This document shows, piece by piece, positions 27,819-34,937 of a stretch of 64,000 bases of DNA (within the stretch, counting starts at the first letter, position 1; each line of letters begins with the position of its first letter). The position numbers were made by a program, and so were the translations under genes. Origin of the DNA: Curtobacterium sp. MCPF17_002 (GTDB taxonomy: Bacteria > Actinomycetota > Actinomycetes > Actinomycetales > Microbacteriaceae). Location: assembly GCF_003234115.2 (NCBI RefSeq), contig NZ_CP126251.1:2852001-2916000 (forward strand), written 5' to 3'. Under the pieces are notes generated by a model that was not told the DNA's origin, made no database searches, and saw only the letters and a list, made by a program, of their open reading frames with translations.

Positions 27819-28736
27819 TCAGGGTCGGATCACGTCACGCCCGTAGCGGCTCGGCGGGACCCCGAACGCGGCGCGGAACACCCGCGAGAAGTACAGCTGG
27901 TCGGCGAACCCGACCGCACGGGCGACCTCGCCGATCCGCAGTCCGGTGGTCCGGAGCAGGTCGGCGGCCTCGCGCATGCGGGCGTCCCGGACCCACGCGG
28001 AGACGGACGCTCCGAGGTGCGCCGTGAAGAGCCGGCCGGCGGTCGAGGGGCTGCAGTCGCCGGCCGCAGCGATCTCGGCGACCGACAGCGGCCGGTCGAG
28101 GTGCTGCGCGACGAAGGCCGTCATCGCCTCGAGCGCGACCGGGACCCCGCCGTCCGCCCCGCCGTTCGCGGCCACGCCTGATGTGCCCGACGCCGTGCCC
28201 GACGCCGTGCTCGCCGCCGTGGTCACCGCCGTGATCACCGCCGCCTCGGCGGTGAACAGCGCCCCGAGCGAGCGGAGCACCGGCTCCTCCACGTCGGTCT
28301 CGCCGAACCGCTCGACCGCGTACCGGCCGAGTGAAGCGATCCGGCGCGCCGTGGCGGACGACGCCGCGCTGGACACCGGCACCCCGCGGTCCCCCGACCG
28401 GTCCGGCGACCGGTACAGCTCGTCGCCGGGCTGGTGCGCGACGAGCGGGAGCACCGGCGGTCCGTGTCGGTGCCGCGGGACGACGTGCACCGTCCCGAGC
28501 CGGAACGGCGCGTGGTCGTCGGCGACGTACTCGACGTCGTGGTCCCAGGGCAGCCGGAGCACCGAGCCCGCCTCGAGCGTGAACGTCCGTCCCGTCGACC
28601 GGACGGTCCCGGTGCCGCCGAGGACCCAGAGGAAGCACAGGCTCATCACCCGTTCGTGGCGGATGCGCTCGCGGGCCCGGAAGCGGTACCAGTTCGCCCA
28701 GACCACCGCCGGCCCGCCGGGTTCGTCCGTGTCCAT
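27819..28736 (-). CDS. AraC-family transcriptional regulator of the P450 cluster
   Basis: Predicted 305-residue regulator. The N-terminal half is a cupin-type sensor (VRSTGRTFTLEAGSVLRLPW and ADDHAPFRLGTVHVVP), the C-terminal half the AraC DNA-binding domain with two helix-turn-helix units (SVAEIAAAGDCSPSTAGRLF and RIGEVARAVGFADQLYFSRV, then FGVPPSRYGRD). A low-complexity Thr/Ser/Gly segment near residue 185 joins them. GAGGAGG lies 6 nt before the ATG. It is divergent from the ferredoxin-reductase-P450 operon, so it most likely controls it in response to the P450 substrate or a related glycoside (inference). Confidence 0.88.
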   Translation of the reverse strand: MDTDEPGGPAVVWANWYRFRARERIRHERVMSLCFLWVLGGTGTVRSTGRTFTLEAGSVLRLPWDHDVEYVADDHAPFRLGTVHVVPRHRHGPPVLPLVAHQPGDELYRSPDRSGDRGVPVSSAASSATARRIASLGRYAVERFGETDVEEPVLRSLGALFTAEAAVITAVTTAASTASGTASGTSGVAANGGADGGVPVALEAMTAFVAQHLDRPLSVAEIAAAGDCSPSTAGRLFTAHLGASVSAWVRDARMREAADLLRTTGLRIGEVARAVGFADQLYFSRVFRAAFGVPPSRYGRDVIRP

Positions 28737-28893
28737 GGCGTCCTCCTCGGAAGCGCTCGACGTCGAGGGCACGGTAGCGCACCTGACCGGATCGTCCATG
28801 TTCTGCACCACCGCCCCATGTCGTCGCCTCGACGCCCGGCCGTAGCGTCGTGGCATCCGGTCACCACGACCGGGCGGACCGGAGGAGGCCACC

Positions 28894-29085
28894 GTGCGGA
28901 TCATCGCGGACACCAGCGCATGCGTCGGGGCGGGCCAGTGCGCGCTCGTCGCCGGCTCGCTCTTCGACCAGGACGACGACGGCATCGTCGAGCTCCTCGA
29001 GGAGCACCCGGACAGCGCGGACGAACCCGCTGCCCGGCGAGCGGCGAGCCTCTGCCCCGCGGGCGCCATCACGATCGAGAACTGA
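28894..29085 (+). CDS. [3Fe-4S] ferredoxin
   Basis: Predicted 63-residue electron-transfer protein. Cysteines are at positions 10, 16 and 54 (ACVGAGQC ... LCPAGAI); the position where a 4Fe-4S ferredoxin would have its second cysteine is Ala13, so a [3Fe-4S] cluster is expected, as in the ferredoxins that serve bacterial P450s. GGAGGAGG precedes the GTG start. The reductase gene begins 2 bp after its stop codon, and the P450 gene follows that. Confidence 0.93.
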   Translation: MRIIADTSACVGAGQCALVAGSLFDQDDDGIVELLEEHPDSADEPAARRAASLCPAGAITIEN

Positions 29086-29087
29086 TC

Positions 29088-30179
29088 GTGCACGTCGTCG
29101 TGGTCGGCGCCTCGGTCGCCGGCGTCACCCTGGCCGAGGCGCTCCGGTCGGCCGGGCACGCCGGACCGATCACCCTCGTCGGTGCGGAGCCGCACGCCCC
29201 GTACGCGCGCCCACCCCTGTCGAAGCAGGTGCTCGACGGCACGTGGGAGCCGGCGCGTACCGCGCTCCGCACCAGGGCGGAGCTCCACGCGCTCGATGTG
29301 ACGCTCCGGACCGGTGCCGCCGCGACGGCGCTCGACACCGTCCGGCACCAGGTCGTCGTCGACGGAGCCGCCCTGCCGTACGACGTGCTCGTGATCGCCA
29401 CCGGCACCGAGGCCGTCCGCCCCGAGCTGCCGGGTCGCTCGGTCCACGTCCTGCGCACACTCGACGACGCCGTGACGCTCCGCCGGGCCTGGTCGCGGTC
29501 CCGGCACGTGGCCGTGCTCGGTTCCGGGGTCCTCGGCTCCGAGCTCGCGTCGGCCGCACGCGCAGCCGACCGTGCCGTGACGGTGATCGGACGGAGCGGG
29601 ACGCTGACCTTCGGCACCGTCGGGACGCTCCTGTCCGACCGCCTCGCCGAGCTCCACCGCAGCCACGGGGTGCAGCTCCGACTCACCGCCGGGGCCACCG
29701 GAGCGGCGGCGGCGGTCGACGAGTGCGGCGCGGACCTCGTCGTCGCCGCGATCGGCTCCCGGCCGGCGACCGCTTGGCTCGCCGACTCCGGCCTGGCGAT
29801 CGACGACGGCGTGCTGTGCGACGCGTCGGGGCGGGCGGCGCCGGACGTCTACGCGGTCGGCGACGTCGCGCGCTGGGCCGACGCGAGGACCGGACGCGCC
29901 GTGCGGGTCGAACACCAGACGAACGCGATCGAGCAGGCACTCGCGGTCGCAGCGACGATCACCGGTGCGGCGTCGGCCCCGTCGACGCCGTTCTTCTGGT
30001 CGGAGGTGCACGGCGTCCGGATCCAGGCGGCCGGGGTCTTCGACGACGCCACTCTGCTCGACCCGTCGGACGAGGACCCGCGGATCCTCCGACAGCGCAG
30101 TGGGGTCGTCGGCTGGGGTGCTCCACGGGCCTTCCGGCTCGCCCGAGCCACCCTCGACCGCGTCCCGTCGCCCGCCTGA
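29088..30179 (+). CDS. FAD-dependent ferredoxin reductase
   Basis: Predicted 363-residue NAD(P)H-dependent flavoprotein of the putidaredoxin-reductase type. FAD fold VVVGASVAGVTLAEAL at the N-terminus, second dinucleotide fold VAVLGSGVLGSELAS near residue 140, and the FAD-ribityl aspartate in DVYAVGDVARW near 255. The RPPLSKQVLDG motif is typical of this reductase group. The protein is shorter than usual (about 400 residues), ending just after the C-terminal domain begins. It starts with the GTG at 29088 and carries electrons from NAD(P)H to the adjacent ferredoxin. Confidence 0.9.
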   Translation: MHVVVVGASVAGVTLAEALRSAGHAGPITLVGAEPHAPYARPPLSKQVLDGTWEPARTALRTRAELHALDVTLRTGAAATALDTVRHQVVVDGAALPYDVLVIATGTEAVRPELPGRSVHVLRTLDDAVTLRRAWSRSRHVAVLGSGVLGSELASAARAADRAVTVIGRSGTLTFGTVGTLLSDRLAELHRSHGVQLRLTAGATGAAAAVDECGADLVVAAIGSRPATAWLADSGLAIDDGVLCDASGRAAPDVYAVGDVARWADARTGRAVRVEHQTNAIEQALAVAATITGAASAPSTPFFWSEVHGVRIQAAGVFDDATLLDPSDEDPRILRQRSGVVGWGAPRAFRLARATLDRVPSPA

Positions 30180-30211
30180 CCGTCCGACCACCACGAGAAC
30201 CAGGAGCCCCG

Positions 30212-31477
30212 ATGTCCGGCTGCCCGTTCCATCAGACCGCCGCCACGCTCCCCGGCGACGGCACGCCCCTCACCCCGTCCCCGACGATCGCCGCGTGGCG
30301 CGAGGCCGCGCCGGCCGTGCCGCTCGAGTTCGACGACGGCCACGTCGGCCTCGTCGTGACGCGGTACGACACGGCGCGGGCGGTCCTCAGCGACCCCCGG
30401 TTCAGCCAGCTGCCCCACCGGATGCCACGTGGCCCCGCCGGGAGCGCCGCCGCGTCGGGGCCGGCTCCGGCGGCGGCACCCGCGCCGGCGCCGCCACCGC
30501 TCGACGACGCCGCTCGCCGCTCGATCGACGCCGCGAACCTCCTCGCCCTCGACGGCGACGTGCACCAGCGGATGCGCCGTGGGATCACCGCGCGGTTCTC
30601 ACTCAGACAGGTGCGGTCCCGCGAGCCCGAGGTCGAGCGGCGCGTCGCCCGGCAGCTCGAACACATCCGGCGACTGGGCGGCCCGGTCGACCTCTTCACC
30701 GAGTACGCACGGCCCATCGCAGCGCAGACCCACTGCAGCGTGGTCGGCCTCCACGAGGACCTCGTGCCCGAGTTCGTCGCGCACTTCATCGAGCCGAGCA
30801 GCACCCAGGCGAAGTTCGACTGCATCCGCCGAGCCGTCGACCGGCGCGCAGCGGACCCGGGCGACGACGTGATCACGGACCTCCTCGCATCGGACTTCAC
30901 CCGCGTCGAGACCGAGGGGCTGGTCTTCCAGCTCCTGAGCGCCGGGCACGACTCCGTCGCGTACCTCATCGCCACGGCGACGGTCGCGCTGCTCACCCAC
31001 CCCGAGCAGCTCGCACGACTCCGTGACGATCCCACCCGCATCGCATCGGCGATCGAGGAGTTCATGCGCACCGGCGCGATGTTCCTCACCCTGTTCCCGC
31101 GGACGGCGACCGAGGACGTCGAACTCGACGACCTCGTGGTGCCCGCCGGGACGACCGTGTCGGTCTCCCCCGTCGGCGCGAACCGCGATCCCCGCCGCTA
31201 CGACGATCCCGAGTCGTTCGACGTCGATCGGGACGCGTTCGGCCACCTCGGGTTCGGCTACGGACCACACGGCTGCATCGGGCAGCAGCTCGCCCGACTC
31301 GAGATCCGTCAGGCGCTCACGCAGCTCCTGGCCGGCCTCCCGGATCTCCGGCTGGTGGATGCCGAACAGCTCCGACCGATGCCGTTCGCCAACCCGGTCG
31401 CCACCTACGACGCCGGTGCGGTCGTCGTGGCGTGGGGTCCGAAAACCGACCGACCATCAATATCTCCATCATTGTGA
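30212..31477 (+). CDS. Cytochrome P450
   Basis: Predicted 421-residue heme monooxygenase. The N-terminus MSGCPFH and DGDVHQRMRR are typical of soluble bacterial P450s. I-helix motif AGHDSVAYL (244-252) has Asp-Ser in place of the more common Glu/Asp-Thr oxygen-activation pair; the ExxR pair is Glu282-Arg286; the heme loop FGYGPHGCIG puts the ligand at Cys355. A Pro/Ala-rich insertion at residues 73-97 in the B-C region may form part of the substrate entrance. CAGGAGC precedes the ATG. With the ferredoxin and reductase this is a complete class I system. The substrate is unknown; location suggests an aglycone of a rhamnoside (inference). Confidence 0.95.
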   Translation: MSGCPFHQTAATLPGDGTPLTPSPTIAAWREAAPAVPLEFDDGHVGLVVTRYDTARAVLSDPRFSQLPHRMPRGPAGSAAASGPAPAAAPAPAPPPLDDAARRSIDAANLLALDGDVHQRMRRGITARFSLRQVRSREPEVERRVARQLEHIRRLGGPVDLFTEYARPIAAQTHCSVVGLHEDLVPEFVAHFIEPSSTQAKFDCIRRAVDRRAADPGDDVITDLLASDFTRVETEGLVFQLLSAGHDSVAYLIATATVALLTHPEQLARLRDDPTRIASAIEEFMRTGAMFLTLFPRTATEDVELDDLVVPAGTTVSVSPVGANRDPRRYDDPESFDVDRDAFGHLGFGYGPHGCIGQQLARLEIRQALTQLLAGLPDLRLVDAEQLRPMPFANPVATYDAGAVVVAWGPKTDRPSISPSL

Positions 31478-31485
31478 GATAACCC

Positions 31486-31541
31486 TGGTGTTCATGACGA
31501 CGATTGCGTATATTCGTCGCCACCGCCGCTGAAACGATTCA
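31486..31541 (+). promoter_or_regulatory. Promoter and rhamnose-regulon operator of transporter cassette A
   Basis: TATATT at 31509-31514 is a strong -10 candidate in a locally AT-rich patch, with TGGTGT about 17 bp upstream as a weak -35. The operator TGAAACGATTCA follows at 31530-31541, just downstream of the predicted transcription start, where a bound LacI protein would block elongation or initiation. Confidence 0.65.
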
Positions 31542-31601
31542 CACGAACGCGGCGCTCCCCCTGCACGACCGATCCTCAACGACGACGACCGGAGGCACTC
31601 G

Positions 31602-33017
31602 ATGACGAGTCGACCACCACATCCACCCACGAGACCAGCGGCCAGGGACGTCTCCCGCCGAGCGTTCCTCGCCGCCATCGCCGCGGGCGGTGCCGCCATC
31701 GGTCTCGCCGGCTGCACCGTGATCAGCGGCGGCGCGGTCGCTGCCGACCAGCAGGGCATCCGCCTCAGCAAGGACCCGGCGCCCGGCCGCGCGCACGTCG
31801 TCGAGATGTACAACATCTGGGGCGGCACGCTCGGCAACGCGTGGGTCCTGCTCGCCGAGCTCTACGAGCAGTCGCAGTCGCACACCGGGGTCCGCGTCAC
31901 CTACGCCCCGTTGTCCGGCAACACGCAGATCCGCCTGCAGACCGCGATCGCGGCGGGCACACCCCCGGACCTCGCGTTCTGCACCCCCGAGGAGTACCCC
32001 CAGTTCGCCGGCTACGGCGTCGTCACCCGGCTCGACGGCTACATGCGGAAGGCCGGCCTCACCGAGCAGGACTACGCGCCGGCGGTCTGGAAGCAGATGA
32101 CGGCGACCGACGGCATCTGGGCGCACCCCGTCCTGGTCGACGTCAACTTCCCGCTGTTCTGGAACAAGCTGGTGTTCGCCGACGCCGGTCTCGACCCGGA
32201 GGCACCCCCGAAGACGATCGACGAACTCGACCGTTTCTCCGACGCGATCCTCAAGAAGGACGGTCGTCGGGTCACCCGCATCGGGACGATCCCGTGGGAC
32301 TACTACGGCTTCAGCAACTCGATGTTCACGCTCGGTTTCGCGTTCGGCGGCAAGTTCATGAGCGACGACAACCAGGTCGCGACCCCCGACGACGACAACA
32401 TCGTGCAGGGCCTGCAGTGGATGTGCGACTACGCGAAGAAGGTCGGCGGCGCCAGCCAGCTCGCCGTCACCGCGCCGTCGCAGACGCTCCCCTCGATCGC
32501 GAGCGGCAACGTCGGCATGGCGCCGATGACGACGACGGACAGTTCGAACGTCTTCAAGCAGGGCGACAAGGCGAAGGTCGAACTCGGCGCGGCGCTCTTC
32601 CCCTACGCCGAGGGACTCGGCAAACCCGGTGGTGCGACCTGGCTCGGGGGCTACGACCTGTTCATCCCGAAGGAGTCGACGGAACACGACGCCGCATGGG
32701 ACTTCCTGCAGTTCGCGACGACCTCCGACGCGGGGACCGAGGCGAACTTCGAGAACGCCACGCTGCTCCCCGGGTACACCGAGTCGCCCGTGCTCGACGA
32801 GTTCCGGAAGGACCCCACCGTGGCGGTCTACCGCGAGGGTCTCCTGGCCGCCCGCAACATCCGCCCGACCATCCCGGTCGCCAGCACCTACGCAACCGCG
32901 CTCGACGTCGCCGTCAGCAGCGCGATCTACGGCCAGACGACCCCGGAGCGCGCGCTGAAGAGCGTCGCCGCGCAGGTCAACTCGGCCCTCGACGAGTTCC
33001 GGAAGGAGCACCCGTGA
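31602..33017 (+). CDS. CUT1 sugar-binding lipoprotein A
   Basis: Predicted 471-residue extracellular solute-binding protein for a rhamnose-containing sugar or glycoside. The N-terminus has a Tat-like SRRAFLAAIAAGG followed by the lipobox LAGC, so it is a membrane-anchored lipoprotein. The mature part is of the family 1 type (VEMYNIWGGTLGNAW, ATWLGGYDLFIPKE). GGAGG precedes the ATG by a few bases. Its stop codon overlaps the permease start (GTGA). The GH78 B gene at the end of the operon suggests that it imports rhamnosides that are hydrolysed inside. Confidence 0.9.
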   Translation: MTSRPPHPPTRPAARDVSRRAFLAAIAAGGAAIGLAGCTVISGGAVAADQQGIRLSKDPAPGRAHVVEMYNIWGGTLGNAWVLLAELYEQSQSHTGVRVTYAPLSGNTQIRLQTAIAAGTPPDLAFCTPEEYPQFAGYGVVTRLDGYMRKAGLTEQDYAPAVWKQMTATDGIWAHPVLVDVNFPLFWNKLVFADAGLDPEAPPKTIDELDRFSDAILKKDGRRVTRIGTIPWDYYGFSNSMFTLGFAFGGKFMSDDNQVATPDDDNIVQGLQWMCDYAKKVGGASQLAVTAPSQTLPSIASGNVGMAPMTTTDSSNVFKQGDKAKVELGAALFPYAEGLGKPGGATWLGGYDLFIPKESTEHDAAWDFLQFATTSDAGTEANFENATLLPGYTESPVLDEFRKDPTVAVYREGLLAARNIRPTIPVASTYATALDVAVSSAIYGQTTPERALKSVAAQVNSALDEFRKEHP

Positions 33018-33985
33018 GCGTCACGCGCAGCATCACGACCCGCGGCCCGAAGCCGAAGGGGACCACCTGGGCGACCCACTGGATCCCCCGAACCCGCGCG
33101 CAGCGGCAGACGTTCCTCTGGGGGCTCTTCTTCACCGCGCCCGCGATCATCGGACTCGTCGCCTTCACCGGCGGCCCGATCATCACCAGCGCGGTGAACA
33201 GCTTCACGAACGCGAACCTGCTCGGCGGCACACGCCAGTGGGTCGGCTGGGACAACTACCGGACCCTCTTCGCCGACGGACAGTGGTGGCTCTCACTCGG
33301 GAACACCCTCTTCATCACCGTGATCTCGGTGCCCCTCGGCATCGCGGTCGCCCTCGGGCTCGCGCTCCTGCTCAACTGGCGGGTCAAGGGCCTCGGGTTC
33401 TACCGCGTGGTGTTCTTCGTCCCGTCGATCGTGCCGATCGTCGCCAGCGCGGTGATCTGGGCGTACGTCCTCAACCCCCAGTACGGCGTGATCAACAACG
33501 TGCTCGGACTGTTCGGGATCCAGGGACCCGGATGGCTCTCCGACCCGAACTGGTCGAAGCCCGCGCTCATCCTGTTCGGCCTCTGGGGCGTGGGCAACCT
33601 CATGGTGATCCTGCTCGCAGGCCTGCAGGGCGTCCCGCAGGACCTCCTCGAGCAGGCCTCCCTCGACGGCGCCGGGGCGTGGCAGCAGTTCCGCAACGTG
33701 ACCCTGCCGTTCATCAGCCCGCAGTTGCTCTTCGCGACCATCACCGGGCTCATCGCCGGCTTCCAGTACTTCACGCAGGCCTTCGTCATGACGGGCGGGT
33801 ACGGCGATCCAGCCGGGTCGACCCTGGTGTCGGGCGTCTACCTGTACCAGTCGGCGTTCTACCACTACCAACTCGGATTCTCGAGCGCGGTCGGGTGGGT
33901 GCTGTTCATCATCATCGCCGCCGTCTCGGTCCTCGCGTACCGGATCATCGGCCGGCGCGTCTACTACGGAGGTGAGGCGCGATGA
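33014..33985 (+). CDS. CUT1 sugar permease A1
   Basis: Predicted 323-residue inner-membrane subunit of the MalF type with six hydrophobic helices. The ATPase-contact EAA loop is EQASLDGAGAWQQFRNVTLP near residue 215. GTG start at 33014 overlaps the binding-protein stop; its own stop overlaps the next start as ATGA. No ATPase gene is present in the cassette. Confidence 0.92.
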   Translation: MSVTRSITTRGPKPKGTTWATHWIPRTRAQRQTFLWGLFFTAPAIIGLVAFTGGPIITSAVNSFTNANLLGGTRQWVGWDNYRTLFADGQWWLSLGNTLFITVISVPLGIAVALGLALLLNWRVKGLGFYRVVFFVPSIVPIVASAVIWAYVLNPQYGVINNVLGLFGIQGPGWLSDPNWSKPALILFGLWGVGNLMVILLAGLQGVPQDLLEQASLDGAGAWQQFRNVTLPFISPQLLFATITGLIAGFQYFTQAFVMTGGYGDPAGSTLVSGVYLYQSAFYHYQLGFSSAVGWVLFIIIAAVSVLAYRIIGRRVYYGGEAR

Positions 33986-34911
33986 CCGCCATCCAGAACC
34001 CGACCGCCGCGGCGGCCGCAGCCCTCGAACCCGGTCGGGACACCGCACCGAGCAAGCCGGTTCCGCAGCACCGCCGCCGCACCTGGCCGCAGATCGCGGA
34101 GTCGATCGCGAAGCACTCGGTCCTCATCGTGCTCAGCGTCGTCTTCCTGATGCCGCTGTTCTGGATGGTGACGGGGGCCTTCAAGACCCAGGCCGACATC
34201 GGCGCGTTCCCCGTGAAGTGGTTCCCGGACACCATCACGACGGGCAACTTCGCCTACGGACTCGCGACGTTCCCGCTGCTCCAGTACTTCTGGAACACCC
34301 TCGTGATCTGCGTGCCGTCGATGATCGGTGCCGCGCTGTCGAGCGCCATGGTCGGCTACGGCGTCTCCAAGATCCGCTGGCCCTGGCGGAACGGGATCTT
34401 CACGATCCTCATCGCGACGATGATGGTGCCGTTCTACGTGACGATGGTCCCGCTGTTCGTGGCGTACCGCGACGTCGGCTGGACCGGGACGTACCTCCCC
34501 CTGATCGTCCCGACGTTCTTCGGCATCCCGTTCTTCATCTTCCTGATGCGGCAGTTCTTCCTCGGCATCCCCGAGGCCCTCTCCGACGCTGCACGGATCG
34601 ACGGAGCCGGTGAGCTGCGGATCTTCATCCAGGTGATCCTGCCGCTCTGCAAGCCGGCCCTCGCCGCCGTGATGCTGTTCCAGTTCCTCGCGTCCTGGAG
34701 CGACCTCCTCGGACCGCTCCTCTACCTCACGAAATCGAGCCAGTACACGCTGTCCCTCGGCCTGACGTTCTTCCAGGGCGCACAGGGCGACACCGCGGTC
34801 GGACCGCTGATGGCCGTCTCGACGATCATCCTCATCCCGATCGTGGTGCTGTTCTTCTTCGCGCAGAAGACCTTCATCCAGGGCATCACGATGTCCGGCA
34901 TCAAGGACTGA
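33982..34911 (+). CDS. CUT1 sugar permease A2
   Basis: Predicted 309-residue MalG-type permease with six helices and the EAA loop SDAARIDGAGELRIFIQVIL near residue 205. The N-terminal 30 residues are hydrophilic and Ala-rich. Coupled at both ends: it overlaps permease A1 by 4 bp and its TGA overlaps a possible ATG for the GH78 B gene. Confidence 0.92.
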   Translation: MTAIQNPTAAAAAALEPGRDTAPSKPVPQHRRRTWPQIAESIAKHSVLIVLSVVFLMPLFWMVTGAFKTQADIGAFPVKWFPDTITTGNFAYGLATFPLLQYFWNTLVICVPSMIGAALSSAMVGYGVSKIRWPWRNGIFTILIATMMVPFYVTMVPLFVAYRDVGWTGTYLPLIVPTFFGIPFFIFLMRQFFLGIPEALSDAARIDGAGELRIFIQVILPLCKPALAAVMLFQFLASWSDLLGPLLYLTKSSQYTLSLGLTFFQGAQGDTAVGPLMAVSTIILIPIVVLFFFAQKTFIQGITMSGIKD

Positions 34912-34937
34912 TGACGGGCACGACGAAAGGACCACGC

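Noticed and set aside
28434-31477. Natural-product gene cluster around the P450
   Set aside because: There is no terpene cyclase, polyketide, peptide or other scaffold gene. The neighbours are sugar-uptake and hydrolysis genes, so a catabolic role is more likely.
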